Shown here: positions 16,603 to 25,255 of the stretch, in pieces
Position numbering within the stretch: position 1 is the stretch's first letter
Layout of the letters: every line of letters begins with the position of its first letter
Assembly: GCF_001184025.1 (NCBI RefSeq)
Contig: NZ_BBYG01000019.1
Span: 1 to 64,000 of the forward strand
Reading direction: 5' to 3'
From: Streptomyces maremycinicus
GTDB lineage: Bacteria; Actinomycetota; Actinomycetes; Streptomycetales; Streptomycetaceae
DNA length: 64,000 nucleotides
Position numbers and translations under genes: made by a program
The notes under the pieces: generated by a model
What the model was told of the DNA's origin: nothing
Databases searched by the model: none
The model's input: only the letters and a program-made list of their open reading frames with translations

Positions 16603-19161
16603 ATGGCACGCGGAAAGCTTCGGATCTACCTCGGTGCGGCACCGGGCGTGGGCAAGACGTACGCGATGCTGTCCGAAGCGCACCGCCGGGTGGAGCGCGG
16701 CACGGACTGCGTGGTGGGGTTCGTCGAGCACCACGGGCGGCAGCGCACCGAGGTGATGCTGCACGGCCTCGAACAGGTCCCGCGCCGGGAACTGGAGTAC
16801 CGGGGCGGCACCTTCACCGAGATGGACGTGGACGCGGTCCTCACCCGAGCCCCGCGGGTCGCCCTGGTGGACGAACTCGCGCACACCAACGTCCCGGGCT
16901 CACGCAACGCCAAGCGCTGGCAGGACGTGCAGGAACTGCTCGCCGCCGGCGTCGACGTGGTCTCGACCGTGAACATCCAGCACCTGGAGTCCCTCGGCGA
17001 CGTCGTGGAGTCGATCACGGGGGTGCGGCAGCAGGAGACGGTGCCCGACGAGTTCGTCCGGCGTGCCGACGAGATCGAGCTGGTGGACATGGCGCCGCAG
17101 GCGCTGCGGCGGCGGATGGCGCACGGGAACATCTATCAGCCGGACAAGGTCGACGCCGCCCTCTCCAACTACTTCCGGCCCGGCAACCTCACCGCCCTGC
17201 GCGAGCTGGCCCTGCTGTGGGTGGCCGACCGGGTCGACGAATACCTGAAGCAGTACCGCAGCGATCACCGCGTGTCGGCGATCTGGGGGTCACGCGAGCG
17301 GATCGTGGTCGGGCTGACCGGCGGCCCGGAGGGACGCACCCTGATCCGGCGGGCGGCCCGACTGGCGGAGAAGGGCGCGGGCGGGGAGGTACTGGCCGTG
17401 TACATCGCCCGCAGCGACGGGCTGACGTCCGCCTCGCCCAAGGAACTCGCGGTCCAGCGCACCCTCGTCGAGGACCTCGGCGGCACCTTCCACCACGTGG
17501 TCGGCGACGACATCCCCGCCGCCCTGCTCGACTTCGCCCGCGGGGTCAACGCCACCCAGATCGTGCTCGGCTCCTCGCGCCGCAAGACCTGGCAGTACGT
17601 CTTCGGGCCCGGGGTGGGCGCGACCGTCGCCCGGGGCGCGGGGTCCGACCTCGACGTGCACATCGTCACCCACGAAGAGGTCGCCAAGGGGCGTGGCCTG
17701 CCGGTGGCCCGGAGCGCCCGGCTCGGGCGGGCCCGGATCCTGTGGGGCTGGCTGGTCGGTGTGCTCGGTCCGGTGCTGCTGGCCCTGCTGCTGAACACCG
17801 TCCACCTCGGCCTCGCCAACGACATGCTGCTGTTCCTGGCCGTGACGGTGGCGGCGGCGCTGCTGGGCGGGCTGTTGCCGGCCCTGGCCTCGGCGGCGGT
17901 GGGCTCGCTCCTGCTGAACTACTTCTACACACCGCCCCTGCACCGCTGGACGATCGCCGATCCCAAGAACATCGTCGCCATCGTGATCTTCGTCGGCGTG
18001 GGGGTGTCGGTGGCGTCGGTGGTCGACCTGGCGGCCCGGCGTACGCACCAGGCGGCCCGGCTGCGCGCCGAGTCGGAGATCCTGTCCTACCTGGCGGGCA
18101 ACGTGCTGCGCGGCGAGACCAGCCTGGAGGCGCTGCTGGAGCGGGTGCGCGAGACCTTCGGGATGGAGTCGGCGGCACTGCTGGAGCGGGCCGACGACAG
18201 AGCCCCGTGGACCCGCGCGGGCCACGTCGGGTCCGGACGACCGGTCGAGCGGCCCGAGGACGCGGACGTGGACGTCCCGGTCGGCGACCACCTGGCGCTG
18301 GCGCTCACCGGCCGGGTCCTGCCCGCGGAGGACCGGCGGGTACTGGCCGCGTTCGCCGCGCAGGCCGTCGTCGTACTGGACCGGCGGCGTCTCCAGGAGG
18401 AGGCCGAACAGGCCCGCGCGCTGGCCGAGGGCAACCGCATCCGCACGGCCCTGCTGGCCGCCGTGAGCCACGACCTGCGGACCCCGCTGGCCGGGATCAA
18501 GGCGGCGGTGTCGAGCCTCAGATCCGACGACGTCGCCTGGTCGGAGGAGGACGAGGCGGAGCTCCTGGAAGGCATCGAGGACGGCGCGGACCGCCTCGAC
18601 CACCTGGTGGGCAACCTGCTGGACATGTCCCGCCTCCAGACCGGTACGGTCACGCCGATCATCCGGGAGACCGACCTCGACGAGGTGGTGCCGATGGCGC
18701 TGGGCGGCGTGCCCGATCCCACCGAGAGCGTCGAACTGGACATCCCGGAGTCGCTGCCCATGGTCGCGGTGGACGCCGGGCTGCTGGAGCGGTCGGTCGC
18801 CAACCTCGTGGAGAACGCGGTCAAGTACAGTCCGGCCGGCCGGAGCGTGCTGGTCTCGGCGAGCGCGCTGTCCGACCGGGTCGAGGTGCGGGTCGTGGAC
18901 CGCGGACCGGGCGTCCCCGACGAGGCCAAGGAGCGGATATTCGCCCCTTTCCAGCGCTACGGTGACGCCCCGCGCGGGGCCGGGGTGGGCCTGGGGCTCG
19001 CGGTCGCGCGCGGCTTCGCCGAGGCCATGGGCGGCACCCTCGACGCGGAGGACACCCCCGGCGGCGGCCTCACCATGGTCCTCACCGTCCGCGCGGCGGG
19101 ACCGCGCCCCGAGCCGCAGGCCGCACAGCCCGCACAACCCGAAAGGCACGCCTCATGCTGA
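16603..19161 (+). CDS. kdpD: KdpD-type potassium sensor histidine kinase
   Basis: The 852-aa protein has the full KdpD plan. The N-terminal KdpD domain has Walker A GAAPGVGKT (11-19). A universal-stress-protein-like domain starts about residue 228 (RIVVGLTGGPEGRTLI). A four-helix membrane unit (DUF4118, about 375-480) is followed by a GAF-like region and HisKA with His623 in AVSHDLRTPLAG. HATPase has NLVENAVKYSP and GAGVGLGLAVARG. It should sense K+ or turgor and phosphorylate KdpE. The ATG at 16603 is in frame with the conserved MARGKLRIYLGAAPG opening. No kdpFABC genes occur in this window, so the target operon is elsewhere or the pair controls other K+ genes. Confidence 0.94.
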   Translation: MARGKLRIYLGAAPGVGKTYAMLSEAHRRVERGTDCVVGFVEHHGRQRTEVMLHGLEQVPRRELEYRGGTFTEMDVDAVLTRAPRVALVDELAHTNVPGSRNAKRWQDVQELLAAGVDVVSTVNIQHLESLGDVVESITGVRQQETVPDEFVRRADEIELVDMAPQALRRRMAHGNIYQPDKVDAALSNYFRPGNLTALRELALLWVADRVDEYLKQYRSDHRVSAIWGSRERIVVGLTGGPEGRTLIRRAARLAEKGAGGEVLAVYIARSDGLTSASPKELAVQRTLVEDLGGTFHHVVGDDIPAALLDFARGVNATQIVLGSSRRKTWQYVFGPGVGATVARGAGSDLDVHIVTHEEVAKGRGLPVARSARLGRARILWGWLVGVLGPVLLALLLNTVHLGLANDMLLFLAVTVAAALLGGLLPALASAAVGSLLLNYFYTPPLHRWTIADPKNIVAIVIFVGVGVSVASVVDLAARRTHQAARLRAESEILSYLAGNVLRGETSLEALLERVRETFGMESAALLERADDRAPWTRAGHVGSGRPVERPEDADVDVPVGDHLALALTGRVLPAEDRRVLAAFAAQAVVVLDRRRLQEEAEQARALAEGNRIRTALLAAVSHDLRTPLAGIKAAVSSLRSDDVAWSEEDEAELLEGIEDGADRLDHLVGNLLDMSRLQTGTVTPIIRETDLDEVVPMALGGVPDPTESVELDIPESLPMVAVDAGLLERSVANLVENAVKYSPAGRSVLVSASALSDRVEVRVVDRGPGVPDEAKERIFAPFQRYGDAPRGAGVGLGLAVARGFAEAMGGTLDAEDTPGGGLTMVLTVRAAGPRPEPQAAQPAQPERHASC

Positions 19162-19871
19162 GCCCGGCCGAGGGGACGCCCCAGGCTCCCACGAGAGTGC
19201 TCGTGATCGACGACGAGCCGCAGATCGTCCGCGCCCTCGTGATCAACCTCAAGGCCCGCAGGTACGAGGTCGACGCCGCCCACGACGGAGCCACCGCCCT
19301 CCGGCTCGCCGCCGCCCGCCACCCGGACGTCATCGTCCTCGACCTGGGCCTGCCGGACATGGACGGCGTCGAGGTGATCAAGGGCCTGCGCGGCTGGACC
19401 AGGGTGCCGATCCTGGTGCTGTCCGCCCGGCACTCCTCGGACGAGAAGGTCGAGGCGCTCGACGCGGGCGCCGACGACTACGTCACCAAGCCGTTCGGCA
19501 TGGACGAGTTGCTCGCCCGGCTGCGCGCCGCCGTCCGCCGGGCCGAACCCGCCGGAGGCGGCGACGACGAGGTGCTGGTGGAGACCGGCACGTTCACCGT
19601 CGACCTGGCCGCGAAGAAGGTCAACCGGGCGGGGAAGGACGTACGGCTGACGCCCACGGAGTGGCATCTGCTGGAGGTGCTGGTACGCAACAGCGGCCGG
19701 CTGGTCAGCCAGAAGCAGCTGCTCCAGGAGGTGTGGGGGCCGTCCTACGGGACGGAGACCAACTACCTGCGGGTGTACATGGCCCAGCTGAGACGCAAGC
19801 TCGAGGCGGATCCCTCGCATCCCGAGCACTTCGTCACGGAGCCGGGGATGGGATACCGGTTCGAGCGCTAG
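19155..19871 (+). CDS. kdpE: KdpE response regulator (OmpR family)
   Basis: The 238-aa regulator has a receiver with phospho-acceptor Asp63 in VIVLDLGLPDMDG and Lys in YVTKPFG. The winged-helix domain has LTPTEWHLLEVLVRN and TNYLRVYMAQLRRKLEADPSHPEHFVTEPGMGYRF (given in part). The ATG lies within the 3' end of kdpD and overlaps its stop by 7 nt, so the two are coupled. It is the expected activator of high-affinity K+ uptake. Confidence 0.95.
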   Translation: MLSPAEGTPQAPTRVLVIDDEPQIVRALVINLKARRYEVDAAHDGATALRLAAARHPDVIVLDLGLPDMDGVEVIKGLRGWTRVPILVLSARHSSDEKVEALDAGADDYVTKPFGMDELLARLRAAVRRAEPAGGGDDEVLVETGTFTVDLAAKKVNRAGKDVRLTPTEWHLLEVLVRNSGRLVSQKQLLQEVWGPSYGTETNYLRVYMAQLRRKLEADPSHPEHFVTEPGMGYRFER

Positions 19872-19917
19872 TACGACCCGGTGGGGCGGCGACTACGGCT
19901 CCGCGGGGGTGCCCCGG

Positions 19918-19923
19918 TACCCT
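19918..19923 (+). promoter_or_regulatory. -10 hexamer of a probable leaderless transcript
   Basis: TACCCT ends six bases before the ATG at 19930. There is no Shine-Dalgarno in front of that ATG. The -35 is not recognisable. Confidence 0.5.
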
Positions 19924-19929
19924 TCAGAC

Positions 19930-20328
19930 ATGAGTGCTGTCCCTCGTTCCGAAAAGCCGGTGGGCCGGTTCCGGCGCATGCTCGACCGGCTCTCCTCTTC
20001 GCAGGAGGACCTGGAGTCGGAGGAGCTGCGAGAGGACGCCGAGACGGCCGGATGCACCCGGATCGGAGACTGCCAGGACCGCCAGATCGTCACGGTTACT
20101 GGTACCTTGCGCACGGTCACTCTGCGGCCACGCGCCGGAGTCCCGGCCCTGGAGGCCGAGCTGTTCGACGGCAGCGCCGCGCTGGACGTGGTGTGGCTGG
20201 GCAGGCGCTCCATCGTGGGCATAGAGCCGGGACGCAGGCTCATCGCATCGGGTCGGGTCTCCATGAGCCGGGGCCGCCGGGTGCTGTTCAACCCCAAGTA
20301 CGAACTGAGACCCCTGGGTAGGGAGTAG
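19930..20328 (+). CDS. OB-fold nucleic-acid-binding protein
   Basis: The 132-aa protein begins MSAVPRSEKPVGRFRRMLDR with a basic helix. The OB-fold covers about residues 48-128 (QIVTVTGTLRTVTLRPRAG, WLGRRSIVGIEPGRRLIASGRV). It resembles the RecG-wedge or tRNA-anticodon type OB domain seen in the mycobacterial orthologue beside the DUF3159 gene. It may bind DNA or RNA; the exact role is unknown. It is likely leaderless and followed by the DUF3159 gene only 3 nt downstream. Confidence 0.88.
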   Translation: MSAVPRSEKPVGRFRRMLDRLSSSQEDLESEELREDAETAGCTRIGDCQDRQIVTVTGTLRTVTLRPRAGVPALEAELFDGSAALDVVWLGRRSIVGIEPGRRLIASGRVSMSRGRRVLFNPKYELRPLGRE

Positions 20329-20331
20329 CCG

Positions 20332-21093
20332 GTGACGTCGCTCGACAAGCCGACCGAAGACACGACCGCGGACGACACGACCGCGGCCGACGCCCGGGCG
20401 GTGACCGAGGCCGCGCTGTTCGAGGCGTTCGGCGGGGTCCGGGGCATGGTCGAGACGGTCGTGCCCGGCCTGCTCTTCGTCACGGTCTTCACGATCAACA
20501 AGGATCTGCACATGTCCGCGATCGCCGCGCTCGCGGTGTCGCTGATCCTGGTCGTGGTCCGCCTGGCGATGAAGGACACGGTCAAGCACGCCTTCAGCGG
20601 GGTTTTCGGGGTCGCCTTCGGCGTCGTCTTCGCGATGATGACCGGCAACGCCAAGGACTTCTATCTGCCGGGCATGCTCTACACGCTGGGCCTGGCCCTC
20701 GCCTACATCATCACGACGCTGTGCGGGGTGCCGCTGATCGGCCTGATCCTGGGCCCGGTCTTCAAGGAGAACCTCTCCTGGCGGACCCGCAACCCCGGTC
20801 GTAAGACGGCGTACGCCAAGGCCAGCTGGGCCTGGGGGCTGATCCTGCTCGCCAAGTGCGCGATCCTCTTCCCGCTGTACTGGTGGGCCGACACCGCGCA
20901 GCTGGGCTGGGTGCTGATCGCGCTGAAGATCCCGCCGTTCCTGCTCGCGGTCTGGCTGACGTGGGTCTTCCTCGCGAAGGCGCCCGCGCCGATCGACGTG
21001 TTCGCGGAGATGGAGGCGGAGGAGAAGGCGGAGGCCGCCGCCGCGGAGACGTCGGAGACGTCGGAGGCGGGTGGGCGGCACCGTCGGGAGTAG
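20332..21093 (+). CDS. DUF3159 family integral membrane protein
   Basis: The 253-aa protein starts at GTG 20332, 3 nt after the OB-fold gene. After about 35 acidic residues comes the conserved FEAFGGVRGMVETVVPGLLFVTVF. There are six hydrophobic segments up to about residue 215, then a Glu/Ala-rich tail. DUF3159 proteins are widespread in actinobacteria beside the TrkA pair. Their function is not known; the neighbourhood hints at ion homeostasis. Confidence 0.9.
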   Translation: MTSLDKPTEDTTADDTTAADARAVTEAALFEAFGGVRGMVETVVPGLLFVTVFTINKDLHMSAIAALAVSLILVVVRLAMKDTVKHAFSGVFGVAFGVVFAMMTGNAKDFYLPGMLYTLGLALAYIITTLCGVPLIGLILGPVFKENLSWRTRNPGRKTAYAKASWAWGLILLAKCAILFPLYWWADTAQLGWVLIALKIPPFLLAVWLTWVFLAKAPAPIDVFAEMEAEEKAEAAAAETSETSEAGGRHRRE

Positions 21094-21117
21094 CTCCCGG
21101 TGTCGGGGTGACCGTCC

Positions 21118-21136
21118 CCGGGGGCTGCGCCCCCGG
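21118..21136. terminator. GC hairpin typical of Streptomyces intergenic repeats
   Basis: CCGGGGGC (21118-21125), loop TGC and GCCCCCGG (21129-21136) form an 8-bp stem downstream of the DUF3159 gene. This block with the following 20-mer copies is familiar from many Streptomyces intergenic regions. Confidence 0.6.
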
Positions 21137-21165
21137 ACCCCCTTCGGCCCTGAACGTGCCTCGTC

Positions 21166-21274
21166 CTCGAACGCCGGACGGGCTGGTAGGGACACGTAAG
21201 GGCCCGTGCTCGAACGCCGGACGGGCTGAGAGGGACTCGCACGGCGGGCGGGTCCTCGAAGGCCGGACGGGCCG
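21166..21274. repeat. three copies of a Streptomyces intergenic 20-mer
   Basis: ctcgaacgccggacgggctg occurs at 21166-21185 and 21209-21228, with a slightly changed copy at 21255-21274 (two differences). The copies are 43 and 46 nt apart between the convergent DUF3159 and trkA genes. I recognise this motif as a dispersed Streptomyces element, usually next to ggggctgcgccccc hairpins. Confidence 0.75.
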
Positions 21275-21344
21275 AAAGACACAGACGCGTGACGGGGGCG
21301 TCCGGAGATTTCCGGGCGCCCCCATCCTGCGTATGTCTCGCGGC

Positions 21345-22022
21345 TCAGCCGGCGGTGTCCTCCTTGCGGACCGACAGGAGGTCCTCCAGCTGCTCCTCCC
21401 TGGCCTGGGCGGCCACGAAGAGGAGTTCGTCGCCCGGTTCGAGGGAGTCCTCGCGGGTCGGGGTCAGGACCCGGGTGCCTCGGATGATGGTGACCAGCGA
21501 GGTGTCCTCGGGCCATTCCACGTCGCCGACCTGGGTGCCGGCCAGGGCCGACTCCTCGGGGAGGGTCAGTTCGACGAGGTTGGCGTCGCCGTGGCTGAAG
21601 CGGAGCAGCCGGACCAGGTCGCCGACGCTCACCGCCTCCTCGACCAGGGCGGACATCAGACGGGGGGTGGAGACGGCCACGTCCACGCCCCAGGACTCGT
21701 TGAACAGCCACTCGTTCTTCGGGTTGTTCACCCGGGCGACGACGCGCGGGACGCCGTACTCCGTCTTGGCCAGCAGCGACACGACCAGGTTGACCTTGTC
21801 GTCGCCGGTCGCGGCGATCACGACGTTGCAGCGCTGGAGGGCCGCCTCGTCGAGGGAGGTGATCTCACAGGCGTCGGCCAGCAGCCACTCCGCCTGTGGG
21901 ACGCGCTCGACCGAGATGGCGGTCGGCGCCTTGTCCACGAGCAGCACCTCGTGGCCGTTCTCCAGCAGTTCGCCCGCGATCGAGCGGCCGACGGCGCCGG
22001 CTCCGGCAATGGCGACCCTCAT
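21345..22022 (-). CDS. TrkA-type K+ channel/transporter regulatory protein (RCK), second of a pair
   Basis: The 225-aa protein has a TrkA-N Rossmann domain, starting MRVAIAGAGAVGRSIAGELLENGHEV with GxGxxG at about residues 7-12. A TrkA-C domain covers about 135-215 (LVELTLPEESALAG, VLTPTREDSLEPGDELLFVA). It should bind NAD(H) or nucleotides and gate a K+ transporter from the cytoplasmic side. Its ATG overlaps the stop of the preceding trkA gene (22022). The pair corresponds to mycobacterial ceoB/ceoC. No TrkH/KtrB membrane subunit is nearby; the divergent KimA-like permease is the obvious partner candidate. Confidence 0.92.
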   Translation of the reverse strand: MRVAIAGAGAVGRSIAGELLENGHEVLLVDKAPTAISVERVPQAEWLLADACEITSLDEAALQRCNVVIAATGDDKVNLVVSLLAKTEYGVPRVVARVNNPKNEWLFNESWGVDVAVSTPRLMSALVEEAVSVGDLVRLLRFSHGDANLVELTLPEESALAGTQVGDVEWPEDTSLVTIIRGTRVLTPTREDSLEPGDELLFVAAQAREEQLEDLLSVRKEDTAG

Positions 22023-22690
22023 CAGTGACCGTCCTCCTTGGGACCCTCGGCGAACGAGGCCTCGACCTTCTCGACCTCGTCGCTGCGCAGCATCACGTGC
22101 ACCAGATCGCCCTCCTGGAGCACCGTCTGCGAGGTCGGCAGGATCGCCTCGCCGAGGCGGGTGAGGAACGCCACGCGGACGCCCGTCTCCTCCTGAAGCT
22201 TGCTGATCTTGTGGCCGACCCAGGACGGGGCGGCGTGCACCTCGGCGAGCTCGACGCCGCCGGTGGGGTCGCGCCACAGCGGCTCGGCGCCCGACGGGAG
22301 CAGCCGGCGCAGCATCTGGTCGGCCGTCCAGCGCACGGTGGCGACGGTGGGGATACCCAGGCGCTGGTAGACCTCGGCGCGCCGGGGGTCGTAGATACGG
22401 GCGGCGACGTTCTCGATGCCGAACATCTCACGGGCCACCCGGGCGGCGATGATGTTGGAGTTGTCGCCGCTGGACACGGCCGCGAAGGCGCCGGCCTCCT
22501 CGATGCCCGCCTCGCGCAGGGTGTCCTGGTCGAAGCCGACTCCGGTGACCCGCCGGCCACCGAAACCGGAGCCCAGTCGTCGGAAGGCGGTGGGGTCCTG
22601 GTCGATCACGGCGACCGTGTGCCCCTGTTGCTCCAGGGTCTGCGCGAGGGCGGAACCCACCCTGCCGCAGCCCATGATGACGATGTGCAC
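22022..22690 (-). CDS. TrkA-type K+ uptake regulatory protein (RCK), first of a pair
   Basis: The 222-aa protein has the same two-domain plan. The Rossmann fold starts MHIVIMGCGRVGSALAQTL, with GxGxxG at about residues 7-12 and the acidic residue VIDQD at the end of beta-2 that favours NAD(H). TrkA-C covers about 135-210 (VGHKISKLQEETGVRVAFLTR, VLQEGDLVHVML). It shares its end with the start of the second trkA gene, showing translational coupling and probable hetero-oligomerisation. A 31-aa membrane-protein gene lies 133 nt upstream on the same strand. Confidence 0.92.
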   Translation of the reverse strand: MHIVIMGCGRVGSALAQTLEQQGHTVAVIDQDPTAFRRLGSGFGGRRVTGVGFDQDTLREAGIEEAGAFAAVSSGDNSNIIAARVAREMFGIENVAARIYDPRRAEVYQRLGIPTVATVRWTADQMLRRLLPSGAEPLWRDPTGGVELAEVHAAPSWVGHKISKLQEETGVRVAFLTRLGEAILPTSQTVLQEGDLVHVMLRSDEVEKVEASFAEGPKEDGH

Positions 22691-22823
22691 GACCGTCCTT
22701 CCGAGGTCAAAAAGTCAAGAAGTCAATAAAAAATCTGGCTTGGCTTTGAACAGGGTCTCAGACCGTCGACCAAGCTACACACGTGCGGTCACCGCAGGGC
22801 ACCCCTGTGCACGCTTCACGTGA

Positions 22824-22919
22824 TCAGCGGCGGCTGATGCTCCACAGGCTGAGGAAGGTAAGGATTCCGAGGCCGATGAGGGTGCCGACGGCGCCGATGA
22901 TCTCCGCGGTCGTGTGCAT
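22824..22919 (-). CDS. 31-aa single-span membrane protein
   Basis: The reading frame MHTTAEIIGAVGTLIGLGIL continues to TFLSLWSISRR, then stops. It has one membrane helix (about residues 6-26) and a positively charged C-terminus, so it probably sits N-out/C-in. TTGGAGGG lies four bases before the ATG, an excellent ribosome-binding site. It precedes the trkA pair on the same strand and is divergent from the KimA-like permease. Size and shape recall KdpF-like accessory peptides of K+ transporters, but the sequence is not KdpF. Such genes are easily missed by automatic annotation. Confidence 0.75.
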   Translation of the reverse strand: MHTTAEIIGAVGTLIGLGILTFLSLWSISRR

Positions 22920-23089
22920 GGACCCTCCAAGGGGGCGGCAGCGGGCGGGGATTGTCATATAGACATGGGGATCGGCGCCGTAACGGAATCCGCAGCACGG
23001 GCATGGCCGATTTCACCCGGGAGGCAGACGCGGCACACCATCACCCGGCTGAGGTCGGGGGAGGGTGGGCGGTCCCGTGTTCGAAGGCC

Positions 23090-23095
23090 TACGAT
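23090..23095 (+). promoter_or_regulatory. -10 hexamer of the KimA-like gene, probable leaderless
   Basis: TACGAT ends 8 nt before GTG 23104, which lacks a Shine-Dalgarno. No c-di-AMP (ydaO-type) riboswitch was recognised in 22920-23103, in contrast to Bacillus kimA. Confidence 0.45.
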
Positions 23096-23103
23096 CCTCT
23101 GTT

Positions 23104-25197
23104 GTGTCCAAACTGACCGACGTGCCCAAACGGATTCTGATCGGGCGCGCACTGCGCAGTGATCGGCTCGGAGAAACGCTCCTGCCGAAGCGCATCGCCC
23201 TGCCCGTCTTCGCTTCTGACCCGCTGTCCTCCGTGGCCTACGCGCCCGGGGAGGTGCTGCTGGTCCTGTCCATCGCGGGCGTGTCGGCCTACCACTTCAG
23301 CCCCTGGATCGCCCTCGCGGTCGTCGTGCTGATGTTCACGGTGGTCGCCTCCTACCGGCAGAACGTCCACGCCTACCCCAGCGGTGGCGGCGACTACGAG
23401 GTGGCCACCACCAACCTCGGCCCCAAGGCCGGCCTGACCGTCGCGAGCGCGCTGCTCGTCGACTACGTCCTGACCGTCGCCGTCTCCATCGCCTCCGGCA
23501 TCGAGAACCTGGGCTCCGCGATCCCGTTCGTGGTCGAGCACAAGGTGGCCTGCGCGGTCGCGGTGATCGTGCTGCTGACGCTGATGAACCTGCGCGGCGT
23601 GAAGGAGTCCGGGAAGCTCTTCGCGATCCCCACCTACGTCTTCGTCGCGGGCGTCTTCATCATGATCGCCTGGGGCGCCTTCCGCGGACTGGTGCTCGAC
23701 GACACCATGCGGGCGCCGACGGCCGAGTACACGATCAAGGCCGAGCACCAGGGCCTGGCCGGATTCGCCCTCGTCTTCCTGCTGCTGCGCGCCTTCTCCT
23801 CCGGCTGTGCCGCGCTCACCGGCGTGGAGGCCATCTCCAACGGCGTCCCCGCCTTCCGCAAGCCCAAGTCGAAGAACGCGGCGAGCACGCTCGCGGCGAT
23901 GGGCCTGCTGGCCGTCACCATGTTCTGCGGCATCATCGTGCTGGCCCTGTTCACCAAGGTCCGGATGGCCGAGAACCCGGCCGTCGACCTGCTGCACGAC
24001 GGGGTCGCGGTCGGCGCCGACTACGTCCAGAACCCGGTGATCACCCAGGTCGCCGAGGCCGTCTTCGGCAAGGGCAGCTTCCTCTTCATCGTGCTCGCCG
24101 CGGCCACCGCCCTGGTGCTGTTCCTCGCGGCGAACACCGCGTACAACGGCTTCCCGGTGCTCGGCTCGATCCTGGCCCAGGACCGCTATCTGCCCCGCCA
24201 GCTGCACACCCGCGGTGACCGCCTCGCCTTCTCCAACGGCATCGTGCTGCTGGCCGGCGCGGCCATGCTGCTGGTGATCATCTACGGCGCCGACTCCACG
24301 CGGCTGATCCAGCTGTACATCGTCGGCGTGTTCGTGTCGTTCACCCTCAGCCAGATCGGCATGGTGCGGCACTGGAACCGCCTCCTGGCCACCGAGACCG
24401 ACCAGGCCAAGCGCCGTCACATGGTCCGCTCCCGCGCGATCAACACCTTCGGCGCCTTCTTCACCGGCCTGGTCCTGATCGTCGTCCTGGTCACCAAGTT
24501 CACGCACGGCGCCTGGGTCGCCCTGCTCGGCATGGTGATCTTCTACGGGACGATGAGCGCGATCCGCCGCCACTACGACGGCGTCTCCGCGGAGATCGCC
24601 GCTCCCGAGGGGCCCAGCGACGACACCGTCCGGCCCTCGCGCGTCCACTCGGTGCTGCTGATCTCCAAGATCCACCGCCCGACGCTGCGCGCCCTCGCCT
24701 ACGCCAAGCTGATGCGCTCCGACACCCTCGAGGCGCTCACCGTCAACGTCGACCCGGCCGAGACGAGGACGCTGCGCGACGAGTGGGAACGGCGCGGTAT
24801 CGACGTCCCGCTGAAGGTCCTGGACTCGCCCTACCGCGAGGTCACGCGGCCGGTCATCGAGTACGTCAAGAGCCTGCGCCAGGAGTCGCCGCGCGACGCG
24901 GTGTCGGTGATCATCCCGGAGTACGTGGTCGGCCACTGGTACGAGCACCTGCTGCACAACCAGAGCGCGCTCCGCCTCAAGGGCCGGCTGCTGTTCACGC
25001 CGGGCGTCATGGTCACGTCCGTCCCGTACCAGCTCCAGTCGTCCGAGGCGGCGAAGAAGCGGGCCCGCAGGCGCTCCGAGTGGAACGCTCCGGGCGCGGT
25101 GCGACGCGGCCCCGCGCAGCAGGGCCACCCGAAGGAGCCGACGGGCACGGGTTCCGCCGGCTCCCCGGGCTCCTCGAAGCCGGACGCGAAGAGCTGA
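23104..25197 (+). CDS. KimA-like APC-superfamily potassium importer (usually annotated amino-acid permease)
   Basis: The 697-aa protein has about 12 membrane helices (residues 35-480) and a cytosolic C-terminal domain of about 200 residues with a universal-stress-like fold (SVLLISKIHRPTLRALAYAKL). The core matches Bacillus KimA/YdaO closely. ASDPLSSVAYAPG contains Asp39 and Tyr46; LLVDYVLTVAVS contains Asp120, Tyr121 and Thr124; TGVEAISNGVP contains Glu242. In KimA the K+-binding residues as I remember them are Asp36, Tyr43, Asp117, Tyr118, Thr121 and Glu233, with the same spacing inside each motif. It should therefore be an H+-coupled K+ importer. Divergent TrkA/RCK genes support this. The GTG start is probably leaderless, and the C-terminal 40 residues are low-complexity. 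Confidence 0.85.
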   Translation: MSKLTDVPKRILIGRALRSDRLGETLLPKRIALPVFASDPLSSVAYAPGEVLLVLSIAGVSAYHFSPWIALAVVVLMFTVVASYRQNVHAYPSGGGDYEVATTNLGPKAGLTVASALLVDYVLTVAVSIASGIENLGSAIPFVVEHKVACAVAVIVLLTLMNLRGVKESGKLFAIPTYVFVAGVFIMIAWGAFRGLVLDDTMRAPTAEYTIKAEHQGLAGFALVFLLLRAFSSGCAALTGVEAISNGVPAFRKPKSKNAASTLAAMGLLAVTMFCGIIVLALFTKVRMAENPAVDLLHDGVAVGADYVQNPVITQVAEAVFGKGSFLFIVLAAATALVLFLAANTAYNGFPVLGSILAQDRYLPRQLHTRGDRLAFSNGIVLLAGAAMLLVIIYGADSTRLIQLYIVGVFVSFTLSQIGMVRHWNRLLATETDQAKRRHMVRSRAINTFGAFFTGLVLIVVLVTKFTHGAWVALLGMVIFYGTMSAIRRHYDGVSAEIAAPEGPSDDTVRPSRVHSVLLISKIHRPTLRALAYAKLMRSDTLEALTVNVDPAETRTLRDEWERRGIDVPLKVLDSPYREVTRPVIEYVKSLRQESPRDAVSVIIPEYVVGHWYEHLLHNQSALRLKGRLLFTPGVMVTSVPYQLQSSEAAKKRARRRSEWNAPGAVRRGPAQQGHPKEPTGTGSAGSPGSSKPDAKS

Positions 25198-25255
25198 CCC
25201 TCGCCCCGGGCGGGCCCCCGGCCCTCGGCCCCTGACCCTCGCCCCGGCGCATGGT

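Noticed and set aside
22920..23103. c-di-AMP (ydaO-type) riboswitch before the KimA-like gene
   Set aside because: I looked for it because Bacillus kimA has one, but the conserved stems were not recognisable and the -10 is only 8 nt from the start codon, leaving no leader.
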